NCBI GenBank assembly: GCA_002344885.1
Contig: DDUQ01000030.1
Coordinates: 834 to 44,720, forward strand
Source: Comamonadaceae bacterium UBA2334
Lineage (GTDB): Bacteria > Pseudomonadota > Gammaproteobacteria > Burkholderiales > Burkholderiaceae_C
DNA: 43,887 nucleotides
Direction: 5' to 3'
Each line of letters opens with the position of its first letter. Position 1 is the stretch's first letter. The notes under the pieces are model-generated. The model saw only the letters and a program-made list of their open reading frames with translations, made no database searches and was not told the origin of the DNA. This document shows positions 8,469 to 16,820 of this stretch, piece after piece. Position numbers and translations under genes: made by a program.

Positions 8469-9086
8469 ATGCTGGATTCCAACCACCTGCCCGTCCATGT
8501 GGTCATGCGCTGCGAGCGCGTGCAGGGCCCGATGTCGCGGTGGCAGACCTGGCGCTGGAAGGTGGCCGATGTCTGGCCGGCAGAGTTGCACCCCCACATC
8601 ACAGCCCGGCACTGCCTGCTGCAGGACGAAGACCATTCGCTGTGGCTGTGCCCCGGGTTCAGTGTGGACTTGCACCGGGACGACGCCGAGGGCTATCACC
8701 TCAACCTGTCAGCTGACCAGCCGGTGTTCTGGGTGATGTGGCGTGACGAGGCGCTGCCCGGCGCGGACGAACCCGTCGCGCAGCCCTTGCTGGTGACCCT
8801 GAGCTACCACGTGGCGGGGCGTTTGCTGGATGCGCAGGAAACGGTCGAAACCGTCCCGGCACCGGCAGAGGTGGTGGCGTGGTTGCAAGCGTTCACGCAG
8901 AGTCACTATCAGCCTGAAGTCAAGCGCCGCAAGCGGCCTGAGAGTTTTCGCCCGTTGACCGACAGGTTCGGCAACCCCGCCAGTGTCTCCACCGGAAAAG
9001 TCAAATGGGGCGACGGTGGCGAGGGGCAGCAGGCGGGCGGTGGTGGCGGTCGGCAGGCGGCATCCCCACCTGCTGAACAGCCATGA
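8469..9086 (+). CDS. DUF3305 domain protein of the formate dehydrogenase locus
   Basis: A 205-residue protein whose N-terminal two thirds match DUF3305 (MRCERVQGPMSRWQTWRWKV, then PGFSVDLHRDDAEGYHLNL). This family of unknown function is found beside formate dehydrogenase genes. There is no signal peptide or cysteine cluster. The C-terminal 40 residues are Gly/Gln-rich low complexity. It follows apbC by 15 bases, and its stop overlaps the next start (ATGA at 9083-9086), so the pair is translationally coupled. A role in enzyme assembly is inferred from context only. Confidence 0.88.
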   Translation: MLDSNHLPVHVVMRCERVQGPMSRWQTWRWKVADVWPAELHPHITARHCLLQDEDHSLWLCPGFSVDLHRDDAEGYHLNLSADQPVFWVMWRDEALPGADEPVAQPLLVTLSYHVAGRLLDAQETVETVPAPAEVVAWLQAFTQSHYQPEVKRRKRPESFRPLTDRFGNPASVSTGKVKWGDGGEGQQAGGGGGRQAASPPAEQP

Positions 9087-9880
9087 GCGGCGAACGACAG
9101 GGCTTTTTTGCCCGGTGGTCCCAACGCAAAGCCGAGCAGTCGTCAGCAGCCAACAACCCGCCATCCGGTGGGTCTGAGGCCGGCACGTCGGGTGTCTCTT
9201 CGGCGGGCCAGGTTCGCCAGACATCCGGTGTCGCTGCAGTCGGTCAGCCGTTGCAGCGGGGCAGCGTGCCTGTCGCGGGCAGCCTGGCCACACCCGGCGA
9301 CGGTGTGAACTTGGCCGATGTGCGCCAGCCACACTCACTGAATGAGGGAGCGGGGGATGCTGAAGGGCATGCGAAGCAGCCGCCACCCACGCTGGAAGAT
9401 GTTGCCGCCTTGACGCCTGACAGCGACTTCAGCGCATTCGTCGGACGCGGTGTGGCCCCTGCAGTCAAGAATGCGGCGATGAAAAAGCTGTTTGCCGACC
9501 CACACTTCAATGTGATGGACGGGCTGGACATCTATATCGACGATTACTCCATTCCCAGCCCCCTGTCAGAGCAAGACCTGAAGAAAATGGTCGCCGCCCA
9601 GTTTGTCAAGCTGGTGGAAGAAGAGCCTCCCCCCCCTTCTCCTGGAACGGCCTCGTCACAGGGTGCGGTGCTCGCGACATCACCCGAGGTCGTCGGCTCG
9701 CCAGCGGTTGGCATGATTGAGCAGCCTGCTGATGGCGTTGCACCCGAAGCCGATGCTGCACCCGTCGTGCCCAAGCCCGTCGTTCAAGTGGCGGCAGCTG
9801 AGCAACTGGCCGAGGCGGGCAGCCGCCAGGCTGCTGTGCCGTCTGCCCCTACTTCGTCACCTGAGAACCCGTTGCCATGA
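9083..9880 (+). CDS. DUF3306 domain protein of the formate dehydrogenase locus
   Basis: This 265-residue protein begins MSGERQGFFARWSQRKAE, the usual DUF3306 N terminus. Its conserved core is at about residues 110-170 (LTPDSDFSAFVGRGVAP, VKNAAMKKLFADPHFNVMDG, LDIYIDDYS). Both flanks are Pro/Ala/Gly-rich and probably disordered. Function is unknown. The family accompanies DUF3305 and the polyferredoxin gene in formate dehydrogenase loci. The stop overlaps the next start (ATGA, 9877-9880), so three genes in a row are coupled. Confidence 0.88.
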   Translation: MSGERQGFFARWSQRKAEQSSAANNPPSGGSEAGTSGVSSAGQVRQTSGVAAVGQPLQRGSVPVAGSLATPGDGVNLADVRQPHSLNEGAGDAEGHAKQPPPTLEDVAALTPDSDFSAFVGRGVAPAVKNAAMKKLFADPHFNVMDGLDIYIDDYSIPSPLSEQDLKKMVAAQFVKLVEEEPPPPSPGTASSQGAVLATSPEVVGSPAVGMIEQPADGVAPEADAAPVVPKPVVQVAAAEQLAEAGSRQAAVPSAPTSSPENPLP

Positions 9881-12075
9881 CCATCCTGATCTGCAGTTGC
9901 AACCAGAGCATGCCTCTGGACGAGTCGGCCCTGGCGCGTGTGCTGGATGAGCCGGTGGCGCTCCACACCACCTTGTGCCGCCGCGAGGCTCCGGCTTTTC
10001 AGCGGGCGGTACGCGGGCCGGACGAACTCGTGGTGGCCTGTACGCAGGAGGCCCGGCTGTTCAACCAGTTGGCCGAGCAGACAGAGGGGGCGGTGGGGCC
10101 AGATGTGCGGCCCATCCGCTTCGTCAACATCCGCGAAACGGCGGGGTGGAGCCACGATGCCGCCGCCAGCACCCCCAAAATGGCTGCCTTGCTCGCCCAG
10201 GCGAGGTTGCCCGATCCGCAACCGGTGCCGACGGTGTCGTACCGCAGCGAGGGCCGTTTGCTCATCATCGGGCCGCTGGAGCAGGCCGAGCGTGTGGCCG
10301 CCACGGTGGGCGATGTGCTCGACGTGACCGTGTTGTCAACCGGCGGCGACGGCATGCAGGCGCGACCCTATCCGGTGCTCGGCGGGGTCGTCAAACAGCT
10401 GTCGGGCTGGTTCGGCGCGTTCAAGCTGACCCGCGAGCTGAGCAACCCGATTGACCTGGACCTGTGCACCCGCTGCAATGCCTGTGTGGCGGCCTGCCCG
10501 GAGGGCGCCATTGGCCTGGACTACCAGATTGACCTGTCCGCCTGCCAATCGCACCGCGCGTGCGTGAAAGTGTGTGAGGCGGCCGGTGCCATCAGCTTTG
10601 ACCGCACGCCGGCCGAATACGACGATGTGTTTGACCTGGTGGTGGATTTGCGTCCGTCACCCGCCTTCACCCAGCATGCACCACCCCAAGGCTATTGGCA
10701 CCTGCGCCCGCATGCCGACCCGGCCGGGCTGCTGGCGGCGGTGGTGGCGCTGCGCGACGCAGTTGGAGAGTTTGAAAAACCCAAGTTCTTCCAATACAAG
10801 GCCAGTGTGTGTGCACATGCACGTAACCAGGCCGTGGGTTGTAATGCCTGTGTGGACGTGTGTTCGGCCAGCGCCATCAGCGGTGATGCGAAGCGCCAGC
10901 AGATACAGGTGAACCCGCACCTGTGCGTGGGGTGCGGGGCTTGCACCACCGTGTGCCCGACCGGCGCACTCACCTATGCCTACCCCAGGGCGGATGACCA
11001 GGGACTGCGCATCAAAACCTTGTTGCAAACCTATGCCCGCGCCGGTGGCAAGCAGCCTGCCTTGCTGTTGCACAGCCAGGAGGCGGGCGCAGCATTGTTG
11101 AATGAGTTGGGTCGTGCCGCCGCCCTGACCCGGCCACACGCCAAACCGGTGCCCGGTGGTCTGGCCCGCTGGTGGGGCGCAAAGTCTGACACTGCCGCAA
11201 CTGCTGCCGAGGAAGTGACCCGTGGCCTGCCTGCCCGCGTGCTGCCTTTGGGCCTTTGGCACACCGCATCGGTGGGGCTGGAAGTGTGGCTGGCTGCGCT
11301 GGCCCAGGGGGCCAGCCAGGTCTGGGTGGTGATGACAGGGGCTGAAGCACCCCAGTACCGCGATGCGGTGCGCGCCCAGATGGCGGTGGCCCAGGCCATT
11401 ATGACGGGGCTGGGCTTCGCCGGTGAGCACCTGAAACTGATCGAGGTGCGTGACGCGCGCGATCTGGCTGCGCTCGACCAGGCTTTGGCGGTGCCGCCCG
11501 CCCAAACAGTCGCCCAGGCGGCAACTTTTGCCGTGCAGCCGGGTAAACGTGCCACGCTGGAACTGGCACTCGATCACCTGATGCAGCAAGCCCCCAGCCG
11601 TACCGCCGCCGATGCCCCTGAGGCCAGTGTGCCGCTGCCGATGGCTTCTCCACTGGGAACGGTCAGGGTCGATGCCCAGCGGTGCACGCTGTGCCTCAGC
11701 TGCGTCAGCGCGTGCCCTGCGGCTGCCTTGCAGGACAACCCCGGTCAGCCGCAGCTGCGCTTCATCGAGAAAAACTGCGTGCAGTGCGGGTTGTGTGTCA
11801 AAACTTGCCCGGAGGACGCCATTGCCCTGGAGTCGAGGCTGTGGCTGAGTGCGCAACGCACACAGGCCCGCGTGGTGAACGAGGCCAAGCCGTGGCAGTG
11901 TGTGCGCTGCGGCAAAGCCTTCGGCACCGCCAAGGGCATCGAGGCCATGCTGGCCAGGCTGGGTGGTCATGCGATGTTCCAGGGCGAGGCGCTGGAACGA
12001 CTGAAAATGTGCAGCGACTGTCGGGTGATTGACCTGTACTCGTCACCCAACGAAACCCGGATCACCGATCTTTGA
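9877..12075 (+). CDS. Polyferredoxin-type 4Fe-4S protein of the formate dehydrogenase locus
   Basis: A 732-residue cytoplasmic protein with six ferredoxin-like motifs in three pairs. Motif 1 begins at C197 (CTRCNACVAACP). Motif 2 begins at C223 and is degenerate (CQSHRACVKVCEAAGAI, three cysteines). Motif 3 begins at C312 (C-x10-C-x2-C-x3-C). Motif 4 begins at C350 (CVGCGACTTVCP), motif 5 at C603 (CTLCLSCVSACP), and motif 6 at C634 (CVQCGLCVKTCP). CVRC at 675 and CSDC near the C terminus could bind Zn or iron. The N terminus (MTILICSCNQSM) and the region 380-590 have no motif I recognise. It probably serves electron transfer or cluster/cofactor assembly for formate dehydrogenase. That role is inferred. 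Confidence 0.88.
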   Translation: MTILICSCNQSMPLDESALARVLDEPVALHTTLCRREAPAFQRAVRGPDELVVACTQEARLFNQLAEQTEGAVGPDVRPIRFVNIRETAGWSHDAAASTPKMAALLAQARLPDPQPVPTVSYRSEGRLLIIGPLEQAERVAATVGDVLDVTVLSTGGDGMQARPYPVLGGVVKQLSGWFGAFKLTRELSNPIDLDLCTRCNACVAACPEGAIGLDYQIDLSACQSHRACVKVCEAAGAISFDRTPAEYDDVFDLVVDLRPSPAFTQHAPPQGYWHLRPHADPAGLLAAVVALRDAVGEFEKPKFFQYKASVCAHARNQAVGCNACVDVCSASAISGDAKRQQIQVNPHLCVGCGACTTVCPTGALTYAYPRADDQGLRIKTLLQTYARAGGKQPALLLHSQEAGAALLNELGRAAALTRPHAKPVPGGLARWWGAKSDTAATAAEEVTRGLPARVLPLGLWHTASVGLEVWLAALAQGASQVWVVMTGAEAPQYRDAVRAQMAVAQAIMTGLGFAGEHLKLIEVRDARDLAALDQALAVPPAQTVAQAATFAVQPGKRATLELALDHLMQQAPSRTAADAPEASVPLPMASPLGTVRVDAQRCTLCLSCVSACPAAALQDNPGQPQLRFIEKNCVQCGLCVKTCPEDAIALESRLWLSAQRTQARVVNEAKPWQCVRCGKAFGTAKGIEAMLARLGGHAMFQGEALERLKMCSDCRVIDLYSSPNETRITDL

Positions 12076-12156
12076 GCGACTGAGCCCGGTGGTGTTGTCT
12101 TCTTTATCTGGGGCACGGTGCCTGGGCGCCCCCATCACATTGAACAGGTTGGTTTC

Positions 12157-12777
12157 ATGAGCGATTTGCCTTTGCACACCCCGTCAACGCTGGATGAAGA
12201 GGTGGCCCGCGCCGAGCTGTATGGCTTGCTCGCGCAGTTGTTTTACGCACCGCCCGCTGGCGAGTGGCTGGACCAGCTTCGCGTGGCTGCCACCGAAGCA
12301 CCGGCGGCCGGTGGCTTTCTTCAAGAGCCCTGGCAGCAACTGGTGGGTGCTGCCCGCGAGGCCACAGAAGCGGAGTTGGCTGCCGAGTTCGACGCCTTGT
12401 TTGGTGGCGTGGGCAAGCCAGAGGTGGCGTTGTATGCATCGCATTACCTCACCGGCTTTCTGAATGAAAAACCGCTGGCTGCGCTGCGCGGCACATTGGC
12501 TGAACTGGGCCTGACGCGGGATGAAGGCATGTCCGAAACCGAGGACCACATTGCCTATGTCTGCGAGGTCATGCGCTACCTGATCGCGGGTGAGGATGTG
12601 TCGGTTGCCAACCTCACCCAGCAGCAGGCGTTCTTCACCCAACACTTGCAACCCTGGGTCCATGGCCTGTGCGATGCGCTGGAGGGCCACCCCCTGGCGC
12701 GCTTTTACGCGCGGTTGGCGGGCTTGATGCGGGCATTCATGTCGGTGGAGGCGCAGGGTTTCGACATGCTGACGTGA
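12157..12777 (+). CDS. TorD/DmsD-family molybdoenzyme chaperone
   Basis: A 206-residue all-helical protein with the TorD-family layout. The N-terminal segment is ARAELYGLLAQLFYAPP, the middle is AAEFDALFGGVGKPEVALYAS, and a conserved EDHIAYVCEVMRYLI segment follows. Such chaperones bind the Tat signal of a molybdoenzyme and hold it until the cofactor is inserted. Here the likely client is FdhA, which has a Tat signal. It follows the polyferredoxin gene by 81 bases and ends the plus-strand accessory operon, converging on the sensor kinase gene. ATG 12157 is chosen over an upstream GTG because the family begins here. Confidence 0.88.
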   Translation: MSDLPLHTPSTLDEEVARAELYGLLAQLFYAPPAGEWLDQLRVAATEAPAAGGFLQEPWQQLVGAAREATEAELAAEFDALFGGVGKPEVALYASHYLTGFLNEKPLAALRGTLAELGLTRDEGMSETEDHIAYVCEVMRYLIAGEDVSVANLTQQQAFFTQHLQPWVHGLCDALEGHPLARFYARLAGLMRAFMSVEAQGFDMLT

Positions 12778-12787
12778 AATATTTGTT

Positions 12788-12838
12788 AAAAAATGCCTCT
12801 GCCGCTTGATTGGTAAGCACTTGTAGCTATATTTTATT
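12788..12838. repeat. Dispersed repeat, copy 3
   Basis: AAAAAATGCCTCTGCCGCTT, then GATTGGTAAGCACTTGTAGC, then TATATTTTA, is the same element order as the other copies but in the opposite orientation. It occupies the gap between the convergent chaperone and kinase genes, where it could help end both transcripts. Confidence 0.75.
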
Positions 12839-12855
12839 TGGGTGGCATTGCCCGT

Positions 12856-15015
12856 TCACAGGCTTGAAGCAGGGGTGTCGACCAATGGCACGTCGGTGGT
12901 CAGCCTCACCGTGAACACCGCCCCGCTGGCATCGGTGCGGTTGTGGGCCTCGATGGTGCCGCCGTAGCGCTCCAGCAGGCTCAGGCTGACCCACAGGCCC
13001 AGACCGTGGCCGTCGGTTCGGGTGGTGAAGAATGGCTGGAACAGGCGTTCGCGCACCGCATCGGTCAGCCCGGTCCCAGTATCCTGGACATCGATTCGCA
13101 CGCCGCTGACCTCACCTTCGCCGCTCGGGCCGGGCAGGTCAGTGGTGCGCAGGGTCAGCTCGCCACCCTCTGGCATGGCGTTGGCGGCGTTCATCATCAG
13201 GTTGATGATCACCTGCTCCAATTCATGGCGGTTGATGGGCGGCTGTGCGCAGGCTTGCAGGTCCAGCGCCACCTGTATCCGCTGTTGTGACAGGCGGTGG
13301 TTCACCAGCAGCAGGCAGGAGCGAACCGACTCGTTCACGTCAACGGGTTCGACATAGCCGGCGTACTCGCCAGGCCGGGCGTGTTGCAGCAGTTGCTGCA
13401 CGATCATCCGGATGCGTTCGATCTGTTCATCCAACAGCCGCAACTCCACTTTGTGGTCCTTCGCTGCCGCGCCGAGGGTTTCGCGCAGCAAGTCCAGGTT
13501 GCCCTGCATCACGGCAATGGGGTTGTTGATTTCGTGGGCCACACTGGCGGCCAACTGCCCCATCACGGCCAGCTTTTCCGAGCGCACGAGCTGCTGCTGG
13601 GTTTGCCGCAGCGCCTCGTTGGTGGCGGCCAGTTCATGGGTGCGCTCGTTCACCCGCTGATCCAGTGCCGCCCCCCATTCCTCCAGCGCCCGTGTTTTGT
13701 CGCTGACGACATCGAGCAGGCGATCCAGGTCATGCGCCAGCTGACCCAGTTCATCGGTCGCGCGGACGGCACCGACGCGGGCATTGGCATCGCCTGCCTG
13801 CACGCGCCGCATCGTGCCGGTCATGCGTTCCACCGGCCGGAAGATGCCCCTTGCCCAGCGCAGCGACCAGACGGAGGCCACGGCCATGAGGGCCAGGAAA
13901 ATCAGCCCCATGATGGCCAGCATCGCGTAGCGCACCCACCGGAAAGGCTGCTCCAGGTAGCCCACGTAGAGCATGCCGATGCGCTGTTCGTCTCCGTCCA
14001 GCAGCGGTTGGTAGGCGCTCACATACCAGTCGTTGACCACGAACGCACGGTCCAGCCAGGTTTCGCCCCGCACGAGCACGGCATCGCGCACAGACTGTGA
14101 CACCCGGGTGCCGATTGCGCGTTCGGACTGGAACAGCCTGACATTGGTGGTGATGCGCACATCGTCCAGGAACAGGGTGGCTGTGCCTTCACTGCCGAAG
14201 GGCAACGCACCGTCGGGGTAGACCACCCGGTTGATGTGGTCGATGAAATCCAGGTTCTGGTTCATCAGCACACCGCCCACCAGCATGGCCACGGGCTGTT
14301 CGGCCGCATTGCGCACGAGGGCCACCGACACGACCACCATGGCCCGGTCTTCATGGGTACGGTGCGTGGTTTGGGCGTTTGCGGTGGGCACCAGTGCAAT
14401 GCCGGTGCGGGGTTCCAACTCGGGCGCCAGGTGGTGCAGATGGGCGGCGCTGAGCAGTGCCAGTTCACCGCGTGCCTGGGCGTCCGGCCCCCGCATGCGG
14501 GCCACCAGGCGGGGTGGCAGCGGCAGGGTGGCTTCGGAGAGGTGGGCAGGTCGGTCCAGGGCTTGGCCGTCCAGCGTGTACAGGCGCAAGAAGTCCAGGC
14601 CCTGGCGGTGCCGCTGGCGTTCCAGCAGTTCGGCCAGTGGCTGGTGATCCACGCCCGACGTATGGTCAAGGGCTGCTGCCGCGTTACGCAGGGTCGGCGT
14701 TGACAGCGGCGGTGCTTGCAGGCGCGAGACCAGTGCGTGCGACATGGCCATGCCCAGGGTGGCCTGCCCCACCACGTCGAGCATGTTGCTGAAATGGCTG
14801 GTGGCGACGGCGAGGTCGCTGCGCACCTTGGTGATCAGCAGGCGTTCGTAAGCGATGTTGGCCCAGATCGTCAACGCCAGCACCAACAGCGGGAAGGCCA
14901 CCAGCAGCGGCCCCAGCGACATGGCCAGCAGCTTGTGCCGTACCGATGTGAACCGGGCCCACGGTCTCCAACGCTTGGCGGGCGGCGAAGCGGCAGGTGT
15001 CAACTCAGGTGCCAT
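12856..15015 (-). CDS. Membrane sensor histidine kinase of the formate dehydrogenase locus
   Basis: This 719-residue kinase has a first transmembrane helix at about residues 32-53 and a large periplasmic Cache-like sensor to about 355. A second helix (about 359-383), a HAMP domain and a coiled linker follow. The dimerisation/phosphoacceptor segment has His494 in SVAHEINNP. The ATPase domain has an N box (NLMMNAANAMPEGG), DTGTGL and GHGLGLW. Its start overlaps the response regulator stop by 16 bases, so the two are coupled and should form a pair. The ligand is unknown; formate or a respiratory signal would suit the neighbourhood. The gene converges on the chaperone gene. Confidence 0.93.
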   Translation of the reverse strand: MAPELTPAASPPAKRWRPWARFTSVRHKLLAMSLGPLLVAFPLLVLALTIWANIAYERLLITKVRSDLAVATSHFSNMLDVVGQATLGMAMSHALVSRLQAPPLSTPTLRNAAAALDHTSGVDHQPLAELLERQRHRQGLDFLRLYTLDGQALDRPAHLSEATLPLPPRLVARMRGPDAQARGELALLSAAHLHHLAPELEPRTGIALVPTANAQTTHRTHEDRAMVVVSVALVRNAAEQPVAMLVGGVLMNQNLDFIDHINRVVYPDGALPFGSEGTATLFLDDVRITTNVRLFQSERAIGTRVSQSVRDAVLVRGETWLDRAFVVNDWYVSAYQPLLDGDEQRIGMLYVGYLEQPFRWVRYAMLAIMGLIFLALMAVASVWSLRWARGIFRPVERMTGTMRRVQAGDANARVGAVRATDELGQLAHDLDRLLDVVSDKTRALEEWGAALDQRVNERTHELAATNEALRQTQQQLVRSEKLAVMGQLAASVAHEINNPIAVMQGNLDLLRETLGAAAKDHKVELRLLDEQIERIRMIVQQLLQHARPGEYAGYVEPVDVNESVRSCLLLVNHRLSQQRIQVALDLQACAQPPINRHELEQVIINLMMNAANAMPEGGELTLRTTDLPGPSGEGEVSGVRIDVQDTGTGLTDAVRERLFQPFFTTRTDGHGLGLWVSLSLLERYGGTIEAHNRTDASGAVFTVRLTTDVPLVDTPASSL

Positions 15016-16391
15016 TCGGCCACCCTGCGTTCCAATGTGCGCCGTGAGACGCCCAGCAGGTGCGCCGCACGCGTTTTGTCACCGCCGACCGATGCCAGTA
15101 CTGCTTGGATGTGTTGCTTCTCCAGCGTGTGGAGGTCGGTCGTGCCTGCGATCAGCGTGGTGCGCCCGCCCGGATCCGCTGGGTGGGTTGACTTGCCGGG
15201 ATAGAGCGCAGAAACATTGAGCTCGCCCAGAATCAGCGAGCGCTCGATCAGGTTGCGCAACTCGCGGCAGTTGCCCGGCCAGGCGTAACTTTGCAGGTAA
15301 GTTACTTGCTCGGGCTCCAGCTGGATGGCAGGCAGCCCCAGTTCCGGCACCAGAGCCGCCATGAAATGGGTGACCAATGCGGGGATGTCTTCGGTGTGTT
15401 GTCTCAGTGGCGGCAGTTCGAGGTCAACCACTTTCAGCCTGAAGTAGAGGTCGTCCCTGAATTGGCCCTGGCTGACCCGGTCGGCCAGGTTGCGGGTGGT
15501 GGATGCAATGATGCGAACGTTGACCGGCACCTTCTGCTCGCTGCCCACCGGGTGAATGTTCTGTTCGTCAATGGCGCGCAACAGTCTGGCCTGCACGGGC
15601 ATGGGCAACTCAGACACTTCGTCCAGGAACAGCGTGCCACCCTGTGCATAGCGGTACAGGCCTTCCCGCGCCTGTGCCGCACCGGCAAATGCGCCTTTGG
15701 CATGCCCGAACAGTTCGCGTTCCAGCAACTCTGCCGACATCGCCGCGCAACTCACCGCCACAAAAGGTGCCTGTGCGCGGGGGCTGCCGGCGTGAATGGC
15801 CCTGGCCACCAACTCTTTGCCCGTGCCCGATTCGCCCTGCAACAGCACGTTGCTGTGAACTTGCGCCAGCCGCGCCAGTGCCGTGCGCAACCGCTGCATG
15901 GTCGGCGACGGCCCCACCAGGGGCAGCTGGTCTGGCGATGCGTGTGGCTGGCTGCGCCGCAGGACAAAGTTCTCCCGTTGCAGGCGGGCACGTTCCACGC
16001 ACTGTTTGACGGAGTTGAGGATCTGGGGCACGCGGAAGGGTTTCAGGATGAAGTCCGACGCACCAGCGCGCAGCGCTTCGATGGCGGTGTCCAGCTCGGC
16101 AAACGCAGTGATCATGATCACCTGCCCGGCAAAGCCGTTTTCCCTGAGTTCCTTCAACCAGGCCACGCCGTTTTTCCCGGGCAGGGAAATGTCAAGGATG
16201 ATCAGGTCCACATGGTGGCTGGTCAGCCACTCTGCACCTTCTTCCGCGCTGCCGGCACTCATCACGAAATGGCACCGTGGGGCCAGGGTTTTGAGCAAAA
16301 AATTCTGCATCCCGGCTTCGTCGTCCACGATCAGGATGGACCAGTCGGGCCAGCCTTCGGCTTTGCGTTCAATGGATTCCGGCTGCGTCAT
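15000..16391 (-). CDS. NtrC-type response regulator (sigma-54 activator family) with GAFAGA loop
   Basis: This 463-residue protein has a receiver domain with the acid pair D23-D24, phosphoacceptor D67 and K117. The AAA+ domain has Walker A GESGTGKE (186-193) and Walker B TLFLDE (253-258). A Fis-type helix-turn-helix ends the protein (DKTRAAHLLGVSRRTLERRV). The sigma-54 contact loop reads GAFAGA (233-238), with Ala236 in place of the near-invariant Thr (codon GCC at 15684-15686). The start at ATG 16389-16391 gives a family-typical length; the open frame further upstream has no homology I recognise. It is divergent from the formate dehydrogenase operon and is its likely regulator. Confidence 0.93.
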   Translation of the reverse strand: MTQPESIERKAEGWPDWSILIVDDEAGMQNFLLKTLAPRCHFVMSAGSAEEGAEWLTSHHVDLIILDISLPGKNGVAWLKELRENGFAGQVIMITAFAELDTAIEALRAGASDFILKPFRVPQILNSVKQCVERARLQRENFVLRRSQPHASPDQLPLVGPSPTMQRLRTALARLAQVHSNVLLQGESGTGKELVARAIHAGSPRAQAPFVAVSCAAMSAELLERELFGHAKGAFAGAAQAREGLYRYAQGGTLFLDEVSELPMPVQARLLRAIDEQNIHPVGSEQKVPVNVRIIASTTRNLADRVSQGQFRDDLYFRLKVVDLELPPLRQHTEDIPALVTHFMAALVPELGLPAIQLEPEQVTYLQSYAWPGNCRELRNLIERSLILGELNVSALYPGKSTHPADPGGRTTLIAGTTDLHTLEKQHIQAVLASVGGDKTRAAHLLGVSRRTLERRVAEWHLS

Positions 16392-16478
16392 GACGGTAGG
16401 GCAAGGGTTGTGTGGGCAAAAAAACTCAACTGTTTCAGTCGGGTAATCGCATGTTTTTTGTCGCTCGGCGCGTGAGCA

Positions 16479-16511
16479 TTTTGTCGCGCCAGTTGCGACA
16501 GTTTGTCGCAA
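16479..16511. promoter_or_regulatory. Enhancer-type operator cluster upstream of the fdh operon
   Basis: TTGCGACAGTTTGTCGCAA (16493-16511) is an 8-bp perfect inverted repeat with a 3-base spacer. A further TGTCGC half-site at 16482-16487 pairs with the GCGACA at 16495-16500. The position, about 140 bases upstream of a -24/-12-like element, is where an NtrC-type activator normally binds. The central 13 bases recur at 7260-7272. Confidence 0.6.
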
Positions 16512-16637
16512 ATCGCTTGACCTTGCCGCGGGCTGACTTGTCTTTCGGATGGAGTCGGATGGGACAAATCGCGTGGCGGTTGCGTCAAACCTATGAAATG
16601 TCTTGCACAGGTTCTGTCGTGTCCGTCGTAGCAGACC

Positions 16638-16652
16638 TGGCATGATTTTTGT
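16638..16652 (+). promoter_or_regulatory. Candidate sigma-54 (-24/-12) promoter of the fdh operon
   Basis: TGGCATG-ATTT-TTGT matches the sigma-54 pattern TGGCACG-N4-TTGC with exact spacing. The GG (16639-16640) is intact, but the -12 GC is GT (16651-16652). Transcription would start near 16664, leaving a leader of about 157 bases before the first gene. Confidence 0.45.
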
Positions 16653-16820
16653 CAACCACTTCGGTTGTCCACAGGAATGCCTCGTCGTCAGGCTGCGGTG
16701 CTTCGCGCCAGTGGCGACCAGCCGTGTCACCACCTTGTCACCGCTGCGGCGTGTGCGTACAGTTGTGCCCGATTGAACCAGTCGTGGTGCGCCTGTGCAC
16801 CCCCACCCGAGGAGACGAAG

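Larger units (their letters stand above)
16392..16820. promoter_or_regulatory. Divergent control region between the regulator and formate dehydrogenase genes
   Basis: A 429-base gene-free stretch. It holds a cluster of TGTCGC/GCGACA half-sites at 16459-16464, 16482-16487, 16495-16500 and 16504-16509. A -24/-12-like element lies at 16638-16652, and GAGGAG before the ATG at 16821 is a good ribosome site. I see no further gene, although an open frame runs through the last 150 bases without family resemblance. Confidence 0.6.
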
